Shown here: piece after piece, positions 11,901 through 20,717 of the stretch
How positions within the stretch are numbered: position 1 is the stretch's first letter
How the letters are laid out: each line of letters starts with the position of its first letter
Assembly (NCBI RefSeq): GCF_963678635.1
Contig: NC_087064.1
Location: forward strand, 26,702,189-26,766,188
Reading direction: 5' to 3'
Origin: Symsagittifera roscoffensis
Lineage: Eukaryota; Xenacoelomorpha; Acoela; Convolutidae
Length of the DNA: 64,000 nt
Made by a program: the position numbers and the translations under genes
Notes under the pieces: generated by a model
Seen by the model: the letters and a program-made list of their open reading frames with translations, nothing else
Told to the model about the DNA's origin: nothing
Databases searched by the model: none

Positions 11901-14226
11901 GGTTTTTCAATGCTGTTGGCGTTTGCGCTTACGCTTAGAACTTTTTTATAGCTGAGTTTTTTCCAGCAACTCAAGTCGGAAGTGGACACTTATCAGCCCA
12001 GAGTGAATGCTTTAAGAGCCACCGCAGACCAACTACTCACCAACCTCTCGTCGCCTCTCTCTTCCTCAGTCGAGTCTCGCTCGGGTTCCCGAAATTTGGA
12101 GTCACGAGACACATCATCCTCTTCGGCATCAAGTGTAGCGACTGAATTAAAGCAGGACTTGTACCTCCTATGCAATAGGATTCGAACCATGCAGAGAAAT
12201 TTGGACTCGGAGATAGATAAGGTTCCACTGCGTGTGAAGAACTCAGTTGTTGACGGAGTGACCCAATCGCACTTGAAATCGGTTAATATTCAACTTTGTT
12301 TGTTTTAATCTGTTCTAAATGTCATTTTTTTCTCGCTTTATATAACTAAATGAAATAAAAACTAACTAAACATTTCTTTTAAGAACTGATTATTTTTTAT
12401 GCAGAAACCAAACCTTTTTAATCAAGGCTTACATTAACCGCAAATTTTTCTTCAATGACTGCTAATATCTTTAATCCTAAAGGGTGGATGAAGATGTTAA
12501 TTTTTTGTATATATTGAAAAATGTCTGAGAAACGCTCATTTGAGTCTAATATTTGTTCCGCTCTTGGTTCTGTTTCTTTTTTCCTCTATTCTATTTTGTA
12601 ACTCTTTTCTAACTGTATATTTCCCTTGGCAGACTAAACAGCTCCCCGTCTACGACTCATTCACTGTCTTGAAGAGTACTCCGACACTTGCCGCAGGAGA
12701 AACTTCTAACGACAATGACAACGATGAGGTCGGCTCATCAAAGACTAACGACTATTTCACGCCTATCGTTAACAACAACTATGCTCAGAAACTCAGAAAC
12801 AATAAAAATATAACAAACTACTCGGATCCATCGCATGAACAATTGATGAACAGAAATGATGATGTAATCGGTGACACATTCAATGATGGCCTTGATATTT
12901 CTACTACAGAAGGCGACACGACAGATCCTGCCGAGTTCCAGTTTATAGACGACGATTTAATTCCAATCGATGAAAAGCAGCCCGACTACTTCACAAATAC
13001 GGACTTTGCCTTGTCCTTTATGAGTCAGTTTGACAGCAATAACAACAACGCCACCAAAACTTTCTTAGGAGTTCCTGAAGTTATTTCGAGAATTTCATCG
13101 AAGTCGAATTTGACCAAAGAAGGCGACGTGAATTATTCCTGCATGTCAAATCACGCCAACTCTAAATCTTGCCAACGAGCTCTCTGGTCACAAAACTTGT
13201 TGCACCCTCCAAGCTCTTCCTATCGCAGAAGTAGGTCGAATTCCGACCGCAGTGGTGACCGGAGTGAAGCTGATAGTTTCAGGGTGAAAAATGCCTACCC
13301 GATTGTCGGGTCCGTTCGTCTTGAGGGCATCTTGGGCGAACTGTGCCATGCTGCTTCTTTCTTACCCATTTCACTCGATTACACCGCCTGGTAATTAGTT
13401 CTAATCAAGTCTATAACTAACTTCTATCCTGTTTACTGTTGATGGTAGACGTCCATATACTTGTCATTCGTCGAACATTGCTTTTGAAAAGATTTTGGTA
13501 GCTAATTTTATTATTTTTGATATTCATATAGATTGTGAAATTGATTGTACGATTTTTGAATGTTGGAAGATAGGTTTAAATATAAGTTGTTGGGTACCAC
13601 TGGAAGACCAACTTGCCTGCTGGGTAGCCTCTTAGTTCGCGTTTCTGAAAGTTTTTTCTTTTGAGAGTATGTAATTTTTATGCCCGGGTTTTTTATATGC
13701 TTAAAAATATGCCTATGCTTATATGGCTTAAAAATCAGTTTTTCTTATTATAAAAATCTTTAATTGCAATTGTATCCACAACTAAAAGCAATTCTCAGTT
13801 CATTAGTACTCAGCTATTGTAATTTTTTTTTAAACAAATCTTATTGAAATATGTAGTTCTTGTGTCTGTTTTCAGTAGTTTTTATTTTTGTTCAGGTTGC
13901 GAAAACCGCTGCTTTTTGATCCCCCTCCTGTCATCGACTCAGAAAAAGCTATCAAAGATTTCTCTAACTCATCTTGGGCTGCATCCGAAAACAACATTCG
14001 TTCAATTTTGGCCGAAAGCTCCACAACATCACAAAAAGCTAACAGGACTTGCTTTAGAATCTCATGTTTTTCAGTTTGCGCTGTTGTATTTATATTTTTA
14101 GTTGTAGTTTGTCTTTACTTTTTAGTCACTTCGACTCTTAAAATTGGAGGTGTTGGACATTTTAATCATGTTTTAAGTTTAAATGTTGAGCTAACTAGAA
14201 ATTACGAGGATCATTTACCAGTGTGA
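1932..14226 (+). CDS. Nesprin-like spectrin-repeat/KASH-type membrane protein, 3' part (11 exons)
   Basis: Likely role: anchoring the nucleus to the cytoskeleton, with the C-terminal membrane helix in the outer nuclear membrane. Exons, chosen by AG/GT sites and phase agreement: 1932-2132, 2280-2459, 2726-2944, 3024-3574, 3680-4010, 4419-4662, 4873-5192, 10101-10508, 11967-12281, 12633-13390, 13896-14226. They join without a stop into about 1285 residues. Residues 1-200 and about 495-920 are heptad-rich helices with spectrin-like Trp positions; 201-494 is Ser/Arg/Asn-rich; about 924-1175 is acidic and low complexity; a single hydrophobic helix lies at about 1232-1254, followed by about 30 residues ending His-Leu-Pro-Val. 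Spectrin repeats, a C-terminal helix and a short luminal tail are the nesprin/KASH plan. The canonical terminal PPPX is not present, so KASH identity is an inference. The 5' end is outside the window. An alternative is another tail-anchored spectrin-family protein. Confidence 0.65.
3024..4010 (+). CDS. Ser/Arg/Asn-rich linker exons of the spectrin/KASH-type gene
   Basis: Exons 3024-3574 and 3680-4010 join in phase 2 across a 105-bp intron and code 294 residues. The composition is Ser, Arg, Asn and Thr-rich with few hydrophobic clusters, consistent with a disordered linker between helical segments. No known domain is recognised. The second exon ends GAG followed by GCTAGT: no in-phase GT site is present before the stop, and the next exon (4419) is phase 0, so a GC-AG intron is the simplest reading. 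Weaker alternatives are a missed small exon or a donor altered by mutation. Confidence 0.6.
4419..5192 (+). CDS. Spectrin-repeat exons before the LINE-bearing intron
   Basis: Exon 4419-4662 follows a long T-tract and CAG acceptor; it joins 4873-5192 in phase 1 (G plus TG makes Val). The 188 residues include AEKLLRCATPTGEA and then a classical spectrin-like helix, NYQLWHQFIADVQTFRDWI, with Trp at the helix-core spacing typical of spectrin repeats. The donor is AGG|GTCAGT at 5192. The following intron (5193-10100) was enlarged by the LINE insertion; the next exon at 10101 resumes in phase 0, so the insertion leaves the reading frame intact if it is spliced out. Confidence 0.7.
5340..6263 (+). 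CDS. LINE ORF1 nucleic-acid-binding protein (L1-ORF1-like)
   Basis: This 307-residue open frame begins at an ATG 58 bases after the nearest upstream stop region and ends 69 bases before the ORF2 start. The N-terminal half is acidic and helical (a probable coiled coil, about residues 60-140). It is followed by YNRRDNVRIIGLPEV at about residue 140 and a segment with DISIAHRLPG, ARPMIVRFCRRVSKVELL and a final FFKFKDD-type beta/alpha region. NVRIIGLPE and HRLP...PMIVRF are the hallmarks of the RRM-like part of L1-type ORF1 proteins, which chaperone the element RNA. It is a transposon gene, not a host gene. Confidence 0.8.
   Translation: MENTDLTNGVPTEELRTEELSVQESDNAIPPLRFKDQTPIPKSSSKRMCVSFSPDLQSASEANNSLNETIESTIEKVLEFQFPKIVEKLETSLSAIFKSLINQGLQDIKESVLKEIMETIEMETRKCNLKSVSEAELLEGYNRRDNVRIIGLPEVKRTADNGQRIFEDYNQSIEKVLSVASEMGAQVEKSDISIAHRLPGRNSNARPMIVRFCRRVSKVELLRKKRNLNQSQSMSSVKVFEDLTAPRLKFFNLMKQDGRFESIWTREGSIFFKFKDDNSTHCVRGLYEGGMKLQYSMNQIESCFVKQ
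6333..8749 (+). pseudogene. LINE ORF2: endonuclease plus reverse transcriptase, damaged
   Basis: The apurinic-type endonuclease domain (6333-6960) shows PDIICLSETWL, CGDFNIDIL and FSDHLPI, the catalytic Glu, Asp and Ser-Asp-His blocks. The reverse transcriptase (about 7600-8749) shows SNYRPISLL, FGFRKKHST, LDSKKAFDTLNH, CGVPQGSILGPLLF and the catalytic FADD box. In ORF2 retrotransposition proteins these nick the target and copy the RNA. Lesions seen: a frame change between about 7000 and 7020, an in-frame TAG at 7355-7357 and a TAA at 8114-8116. After 8749 the frame is lost, but SISYRGAKLFNIF near 9015 still recalls the LINE C-terminus. The copy cannot make a full protein as it stands. Confidence 0.85.
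9882..10100. other. Intron remainder between LINE and next exon
   Basis: AT-rich DNA follows the LINE tail and ends in a GTTTAG acceptor at 10095-10100. No other feature is seen. Confidence 0.6.
10101..12281 (+). CDS. Spectrin-like exons after the LINE intron
   Basis: Exons 10101-10508 (136 residues) and 11967-12281 (105 residues) are both phase 0. The first begins Glu-Leu-Met-Val-Gly and contains NRMNSHFELLCSQAVQTQRV and TVNDIVKWLGQVEVDFDSV, an alternation of hydrophobic positions with a Trp that fits a spectrin repeat. The second contains DTYQPRVNALRATADQLL, a Ser-rich insert, and LYLLCNRIRTMQRNLDSEI, again helical. The donors are AAG|GTACAC and a weaker TCG|GTTAAT. The 1.46-kb intron between them carries old repeat copies. 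Confidence 0.65.
10540..11100. repeat. Diverged relative of the 3-kb array unit inside an intron
   Basis: Words in the same order as the array at 14447-30353 are visible: a gapped CATTA/GCGAG stretch, TTTTTTCAACCGAAGTCGCAA, then a GGCACTTT step, then GTGGCTAATGCTAGTTA. The copy is clearly older and partial. It shows that parts of the unit are also dispersed outside the array. Confidence 0.55.
11225..11700. repeat. Interspersed intronic repeat, copies 3 and 4
   Basis: 11230-11430 matches the repeat at 1560-1760 over its full length: GAGTTCAATTCAAAT, GCACTCTCCAA, TTTCGAAAGTGGA, CAGTGGAATAAAAA. A more decayed echo follows near 11590-11650 (CAGCTGAATAAAAA and GACCCGGTTTTATGAAA). No coding sequence is present. 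Confidence 0.5.
12633..14226 (+). CDS. C-terminal exons: acidic linker, transmembrane helix and KASH-like tail
   Basis: Exon 12633-13390 joins 13896-14226 in phase 2 (TG plus G makes Trp). Without splicing, the first would end at a TAA directly after that Trp, so the join matters; donor CTG|GTAATT and acceptor TTCAG support it. The first exon is Asn/Asp/Ser-rich and acidic (FIDDDLIPIDEKQPDYF) with no domain recognised. The last exon has LLFDPPPVIDSEKAIKDF, then a basic step (KANRTCFRIS), then a 22-23 residue hydrophobic helix, CAVVFIFLVVVCLYFLV at its core, then a tail of about 30 residues ending TRNYEDHLPV and the stop. This matches tail-anchored KASH proteins in length and order. The luminal tail lacks Cys and has only one Pro in place of the usual PPPX end. 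Confidence 0.65.
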
Positions 14227-14446
14227 TATGCTAAACACAGATTTTACATTGTTTGCTGGTTTGTTGATGTTTTTTGAACAGGTTGTTAAAATTTAAATTT
14301 AAAACAGAATTACATGGAAGAGCGCTTTTTGTCGGCTACTTGATGATTTGGCACAACATGATATATGATGATTCCTAAAATTATCCAAACAATTCGGTTT
14401 TCACTAGTTTTACTGAAAGAGTGTGTTGTGCCAGTTCGATGTTTGA
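14227..14446. other. 3' flank of the spectrin/KASH-type gene
   Basis: AT-rich sequence between the stop codon and the start of the 3-kb array. No AATAAA is seen in the immediate downstream bases I checked, and nothing else is recognised. Confidence 0.4.
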
Positions 14447-14575
14447 ATCTCAGAATGGCTTTTGACTATCCTTATTTTAAAATTTAATTCAGAAAATCTG
14501 CAATTTATGTGTACAGTATTGAAGAATAATTTAAGTTGATTCACTGTCTTTTCCCAACAAAGCGTAACTGCAGTT

Positions 14576-15136
14576 AACTGGGTAACAACTCATATTTAAT
14601 TGCTTGGTTTTGATTTGAAGTAACTTTCATCATTAGGATTATTTTTTTAAGCAGTGCAAATAAAATTCTCGATATTCGTGGCTGAAAAATTCAACTTTGA
14701 ACTAAGATAACTTCCCAATCTCACCCAAAAAAAGCTTTGGGAAGTTGTTAACTTGATCCAAATTTTAATATTGTTTCGTATTGAAATAGGTTGTCATTAT
14801 GTTTCGTTTACGTAGCTCGACCTATGACGCTGAAATTACGTTGTTTTTTTTAGTAAAGGTAGAATTGGCACGAAATTTAAATATCTCCAAGCATATGTTC
14901 ATTTTCGGATAGGTGCAATTTTTCTGAACAAGATCTGATTTTTTGACACTTTAGTTTCTGCAACTTGTTTATAGTTTGTTTCCCAACGGAGCTCAAATAA
15001 AATTGCCTGATAGCAAAATGGCGCAAAAAATTGCTATTTACGTTTTGCGAGCATTAGCGAATGTAGTGTAATAGTACGACTGTTCCTTGTTTTTCAACCA
15101 AAGTAGCAAATTTCGGTGTTTTTTGGGGCAACTTGC
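14576..15136. repeat. Left 561-bp target-site duplication of the LINE
   Basis: It is directly repeated at 18183-18743 with a constant offset of 3607, so no indel separates the copies. The left copy carries the version shared with the other array units. It ends GGGGCAACTTGC exactly where the LINE sequence starts. Confidence 0.85.
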
Positions 15137-18100
15137 TGTCTTCCAAGAAACTAAATTAAGAAAGAAATCTCGAAACCCCTCACTAGGCTCACACTACACT
15201 TTAATTAGAAAAGATCGAGAAAAAGAAGGGGGCGGTCTCCTCATAGCCATACATGAGTCGATACAATACGAAGAAATAAATATTAACAACGATGGAACAC
15301 TAGAGGCTATGGGCATATCAGTGGTAGCCAGTTCATCCAAGCTTCGTATTTATAATTTCTACATTCCCCCTCGCTCGAGCTGTCCCCCTGGTTACTCTGC
15401 GTCCCTTGCCGAACTACTTGAACCTGGGGACGCCTTAGTACTCGGGGATGCCAACGCACATTCACAACTATGGAACTCCAACATCGAGGAAGATCAACGC
15501 GGCTCTGTACTTAGCAAAGAAATAACCGAATCCACCTTTGCACCATTAAATGATGACACACAAACCAGAGTCCCTTTTAACTCAGAAAACCAACTCTCGT
15601 CACCAGATATTTCCCTCGCATCCCAATCGTTCTTACTCTCCACATCATGGACCCCAATTAAATCTCTAGGATCAGATCACCTACCCATTCTTCTAGAACT
15701 ACCCTTGGATGATTTTATAAATTTTTCACCTAAAAGGACTTTTATAAATTTTTTAAAAGCAGATTGGATCAAATTCACAGAGGAAATTGAGGAGGGTTTC
15801 TTTTCAGCGGTTCCACCTTCCGGAGTTGCCGCCGGAGAGAAATTCTTGAGGGACCTGGTGCTCAGGGCAGCACGCCACCACATCCCCGCTGGCCGTATTC
15901 GCCACTTCACTCCCTCTCTTTCCCCCGAGTCCACTGCCCTTGCCGCCGAAAGAGATTTCAGCCGACAACAAAATCTCCCCCCAGAAGTCATATCCCAACT
16001 GAACTGTAGACTCATGAACCAGACAGCAAAGGACAAAGAAAATAAATGGCGAGAATTCCTCCGGACTTGCGACTACCGCACTGGTGCCAGAAAGTTCTGG
16101 AAAGTGGTACGCTCCTTAAATGGATCTAAGCCCGTGGCAGGAAGACACCCCATTACTTTTGGTTCTAAACCCATACACTCACCTCGTGATATTACCAGCT
16201 CTTTTAACAAACAATTCACCAATGCCAGACCCCACGCCTCTGACAAACTTCTTCGTATAACGAGAAGAAAAATTGCCAAACTACCGCTGTCAGACAGCCC
16301 AATTTTTACCCCTGAAAATACTAAACAAGCCATTGCAGACAGCAAACCATCGCGAGCGCTAGGTCCCGACGGCCTTTGTAATATACACCTTAAACATCTC
16401 GGCCCACTTGCTACTCAATACTTAACATACCTTTTTAATATCTCTTTGTCCGAAAACATTATCCCCCAAATTTGGAAAAATTCAAAAATTGCACCGCTTC
16501 CAAAGCCCAATAAGGATCTTAAACAATCAACATCTTACAGACCTATATCCTTACTCTGCCCAGCAGTTAAAATTCTGGAGAGGCTCGTTCACCCCATCTT
16601 TACCAAACATCTCCCCAACGCCAAACACCAACACGGCTTCCGCCCTTTTCACTCCACCACCACAGCTCTCTCCACTCTCGAATTTTACATTTCAGACGGT
16701 TTTAACCAAAATCGCCCCCCTAAACGTACGGTACTGGCCACACTTGACTTATCTAAGGCTTTCGACATGGTGTGTCATCGCTCACTTGTGGAACTCGTTC
16801 ATGACACTCCCCTCCCAAGAAGTCTAGTCCGCTGGCTAAGTAATTACCTTAATGGTCGACAAGCTGCCACCTCATTCCGTGAACACACATCCCCCATCGA
16901 ATAATCCACTGTGGCGTACCCCAAGGTTCTGTTTTATCACCCACACTCTTCAATTTTTATGTCCATGATGCACCGCCACCTCCCGATAATGTAAACCTTG
17001 TTTCGTATGCAGACGATTTCCACCCCTTCGCAAGCAGTTCCAATATTGATATCGCCTCAAATTCCATCAATAGCTACCTAAAAAGGCTCTACGATTTTTT
17101 CACCTCACGCAAACTAAGTTTCGCGTCCTCTAAAGGATCAGTTACACTTTTCTCCTCTTATAACAAAGAATTTAATAAAACACCTAGTGTTCTTTTAAAT
17201 AACGAGGCGCTACCCCTAAACAAAAATCCAACAATCTTAGGGGTGACATTTGATCCAACACTTTGTTTTGCCACTCACTGCAAACAATCCGCTGAAAAGG
17301 CCAGACGCAGGATCGGAATCCTGAAGGCATTAGCAGGATCAACCTGGGGTCACTCCAAAGAAACCCTCCTCCTAACTTTTAAAGCTTTAATTCGCCCCAT
17401 ACTTGACTATGCAGCCCCCGCATGGTCCCACGCATCAAGTAACACCTCCATAAATTGCCTGCAGGTTGCCCAAAACCAATCCCTTCGCGTTGTTACTGGA
17501 TCAAATCTAATGAGTTCCACTGCCCACCTGCACAGTGAATCTGAAATCCTAACGGTCAAAGACCACCATACCCTTCTGTCATCTCAATTTTTTATCTCTA
17601 CCTATCGTTCCCACCATCCCATTAATTTTATACGTTCACATCCCCCTCCTCCCCGTCTACTTCGCCCCTCAATTATAAACTGCTTCAAAGAAGACACCCA
17701 GAAAATTTTAACCGACTTTTCAGTCTACGCAAACCACCCTCTACTTCTGGACGACCGAGACGAAGTCTCCACTTTTATTTTTAACTACTACAAACCAATT
17801 TTAAAAGACAACCATACCTCCCTTGTAACCAAGTTCCTAGCCGAAACCCCTCCGTCTAAAGTTATTTGTATCCCTCCCCCAAAGATTGACCCCTCTGAAA
17901 AATCTCTCCCACGTCCCACGCGCTGTAAGCTCTCCCAACTCCGGTCTGGCTACAGCCGGCTCCTTAACACTTACCTATCCCGCCTCGACAGCTCCATCTC
18001 CCACCTTTGCCCAACCTGTTCCCTTGCCCCCCACACAACATGTCACCTTTTCAACTGCTCCCAAAACCCCTCCCCACTCACCCCAGCAGACCTGTGGCTT

Positions 18101-18182
18101 CGGCCGGTAGAGGTTGCTAAGTTCCTTGACCTGGAGACAGAAGAGCCCAACCCGACCCGCGTGGGCTAACAACAACAACAAC
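15137..18182 (+). mobile_element. 5'-truncated Jockey-like LINE
   Basis: The element starts inside the endonuclease domain (FQETKL is the first motif), so it is 5' truncated, and it ends at the ORF2 stop followed directly by a (CAA)n run, a terminus known in Jockey/I-group elements. It has much higher C content than its surroundings, which marks it as a foreign, young insert. It is a different family from the LINE at 5290. Both boundaries coincide with the ends of the 561-bp direct duplication. Confidence 0.85.
15143..18169 (+). pseudogene. LINE ORF2: partial endonuclease, reverse transcriptase and Cys/His tail
   Basis: The endonuclease remnant shows QETKL, GDANAHSQLWNS and LGSDHLPILLEL. The reverse transcriptase shows ALGPDGLCNIHLKHL, TSYRPISLLCPAVKILERL, QHGFRPFHSTT, LDLSKAFDMVCH, CGVPQGSVLSPTLF and the catalytic YADD box at about 17010. 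The C-terminus has a Cys/His cluster (CPTCSLAPHTTCHLFNC) and DLWLRPVEVAKFLDL, both usual at the end of Jockey-like ORF2. There is one lesion: a frame change at about 16900 just before CGVPQG; from 16904 to 18169 the second frame is fully open. Missing the front of the endonuclease, it is dead, but it looks recent. Confidence 0.88.
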
Positions 18183-18743
18183 AACTGGGTAACAACTCAT
18201 ATTTAATTGCTTGGTTTTGATTTGAAGTAACTTTCATCATTAGGATTATTTTTTTAAGCAGTGCAAATAAAATTCTCGATATTCGTGGCTGAAAAATTCA
18301 ACTTTGAACTAAGATAACTTCCCAATCTCACCCAAAAAAAGCTTTGGGAAGTTGTTAACTTGATCCAAATTTTAATATCAATTCCTATTGAAATAGGTTC
18401 TCTCTATTTTTCTTTTACGTAGCTCGACCTATGACGCTGAAATTACGTTGTTTTTTTTAGTAAAGGTAGAATTGGCACGAAATTTAAATATCTCCAAGCA
18501 TATGTTCATTTTCGGATAGGTGCAATTTTTCTGAACAAGATCTGATTTTTTGACACTTTAGTTTCTGCAACTTGTTTATAGTTTGTTTCCCAACGGAGCT
18601 CAAATAAAATTGCCTGATAGCAAAATGGCGCAAAAAATTGCTATTTACGTTTTGCGAGCATTAGCGAATGTAGTGTAATAGTACGACTGTTCCTTGTTTT
18701 TCAACCAAAGTAGCAAATTTCGGTGTTTTTTGGGGCAACTTGC
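18183..18743. repeat. Right 561-bp target-site duplication of the LINE
   Basis: This is the second copy of 14576-15136. It appears identical except for nine substitutions packed into about 30 bp (18379-18408), where this copy departs from the version in all other units. It then continues into the remainder of array unit 1 with CGGTATTAGATATC. Confidence 0.85.
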
Positions 18744-20717
18744 GGTATTAGATATCATGTGCTTTGTCATTCGATAAGTAATAAGTGAACACAGTTGATT
18801 TATTTTTCATTCATCAAATGAACCAAAAAAAGTATTTGTTTCAAACAACAGCGCAATAATAAAATTTCCGTTTCAGAAATTCCATTTTGCATGCCGCTTG
18901 CACACCAACTGACTACTTTGAAAATAAGTCGAGCATCCTTTTGTTGAATTTATAGCATGCAAAGTAAGTGGGGACGCCTTTAGTTTGCTATACCTCAAGT
19001 TTTAATCCATTTTGTGACAAATTTTCAATCATAGAATTTTCTGCGTACAAGCAGACTTGCTTCCTTTGATCCTCTTAAGAAGGAAAACATTTTGTGTTCT
19101 GTGTTTTTTTCAAAAGGTTTGATAAAATCTCATGACAAAATTTTCAATTGTCGAATTTTCTGCGTACGTGCATACATGCTTCCTTTGATCAAGACATATT
19201 TTGTAGAGTATTAAAATTTTTAAAAGAAGTTTAGTCTAGCTCTACAAACTGGGCGTAAGCGCGGTATTTCACCAGTGGATTTGATAGCGGAATAACATAA
19301 AAACCATTTATTTCAATTTTACATTTCTAATTTTTCTTCAAGCTTCTCTGATGTTCGCTCACAGCAAAAAAAAGTAGAAATGTTTGAGGAAAATTCACAT
19401 GGACTTAGAAAGAGTATGATTATAATTTCTTTGAAAATAAACCATGTTTTTAATGCATCTCACAAATCGCTTAAAATAATTTTTGCGCTCTAAATGCGCT
19501 TTGAACTATATACATTTCTGTTATATAAAATGAATTAAAGTCAGTTTTTTCTTTTTGCTGTTTTATTCTTTATTATTGCTGTGACCGAAAATTAACTAGT
19601 TTTCGATTAAGTCAAAATTGCGTGCTTGTTTTTGTAGTTACTCTAAGAAAAAAAAATTGGGAGGCAACTTACAGTTCAAGTATGTGCACTAGCGTTTAGT
19701 TATAAGTCAACAAAGTTGAAGCATTTTTTTTTCATCAAATGAACAGAAAAACGTTGTGTTTCAGAAAACAGCGCAGTATATAAACTCGATTTCAGAGATT
19801 CTACAGCTGAACTTAACGCGCAAAATTTTTGAAATGCATGTTTTATACATGATTTGATTTTTAGCTTATTAAAGTATTACATGTAAAATTAGTGTGATGC
19901 CTCTTTTATTATATTCCATAATTTGACATGCAAATTTGTGTCAATTAATTTTTGGTGCCACTTTTGCAATATCGCTTTCGCAATTTATTAGCATACGTAG
20001 CTGCTTTATTTGTAGCTAGTGCTAGTTATTTGTCAAGGGCTCGCGATACAGTTGCGAGGACAAGGGACACTAGTTCTCCTTATTGTAGGATCGAATCTGC
20101 TATAGTAAACTTCTTCATTCTCAAGGCTTATTTTGCCCTTTTTTATTGACTTTCTGTTTTTTTTTTCGTTTTCTTGCTATTTTTTGCAAATCGCAGATAC
20201 GCCTGTGTAAAATTTCGCGAGCAAAGTTTCTCTGTTATCGCGAACAATACAAAGTCTATGCATATCAAAAACAAGAATGCCCGTTTACCAGGGCAAGGCC
20301 CTGAAGGTTCAGAATCCCCTTAATTGGTCTCTGTGAAATTAGGTTCACTTTGGAACACTTATGCGCGCAAAAGATTTCACCACTCGTAAATACTTTGATT
20401 AATTGAAATAATCTTATATATTAAGTCAATGAAAAAAGTTTAGCATTAGGTGTAATGTATGAGGAGCTATCGCGCGCAAAAATTAAAAAGGCTTAAACAA
20501 GAACGTTTAAGAATTTTCAGAGCGTCTGGAATAGTCGAGATTTCTTTTTGAAGAGAGTCCCAACCTCTTTAAGTATCATTAACGCTTATCAATTTCAATG
20601 CTAGACAGTACCGGTACGTTAGTTGTCCAAAAGTTTGCGTTTACAGATACTTTGAAGTCTGAAACGAATCAACTGAAAACAGCAACCTGTTTTTTTTCAG
20701 AACGGCTTTTGACTATA

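Larger units (their letters stand above)
14447..20717. repeat. Array unit 1, interrupted by a LINE
   Basis: This is the most diverged full unit. It starts at the left edge of the array, carries the LINE at 15137-18182 and lacks about 370 bp that units 2-4 have between the AGCATGCAAAGTAAGTG word and the ATTTTCAA(T/A)CATAG word. A short internal tandem is visible: ATTTTCTGCGTAC with TGCTTCCTTTGATC occurs at 19036-19072 and again at 19157-19189. Confidence 0.75.
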
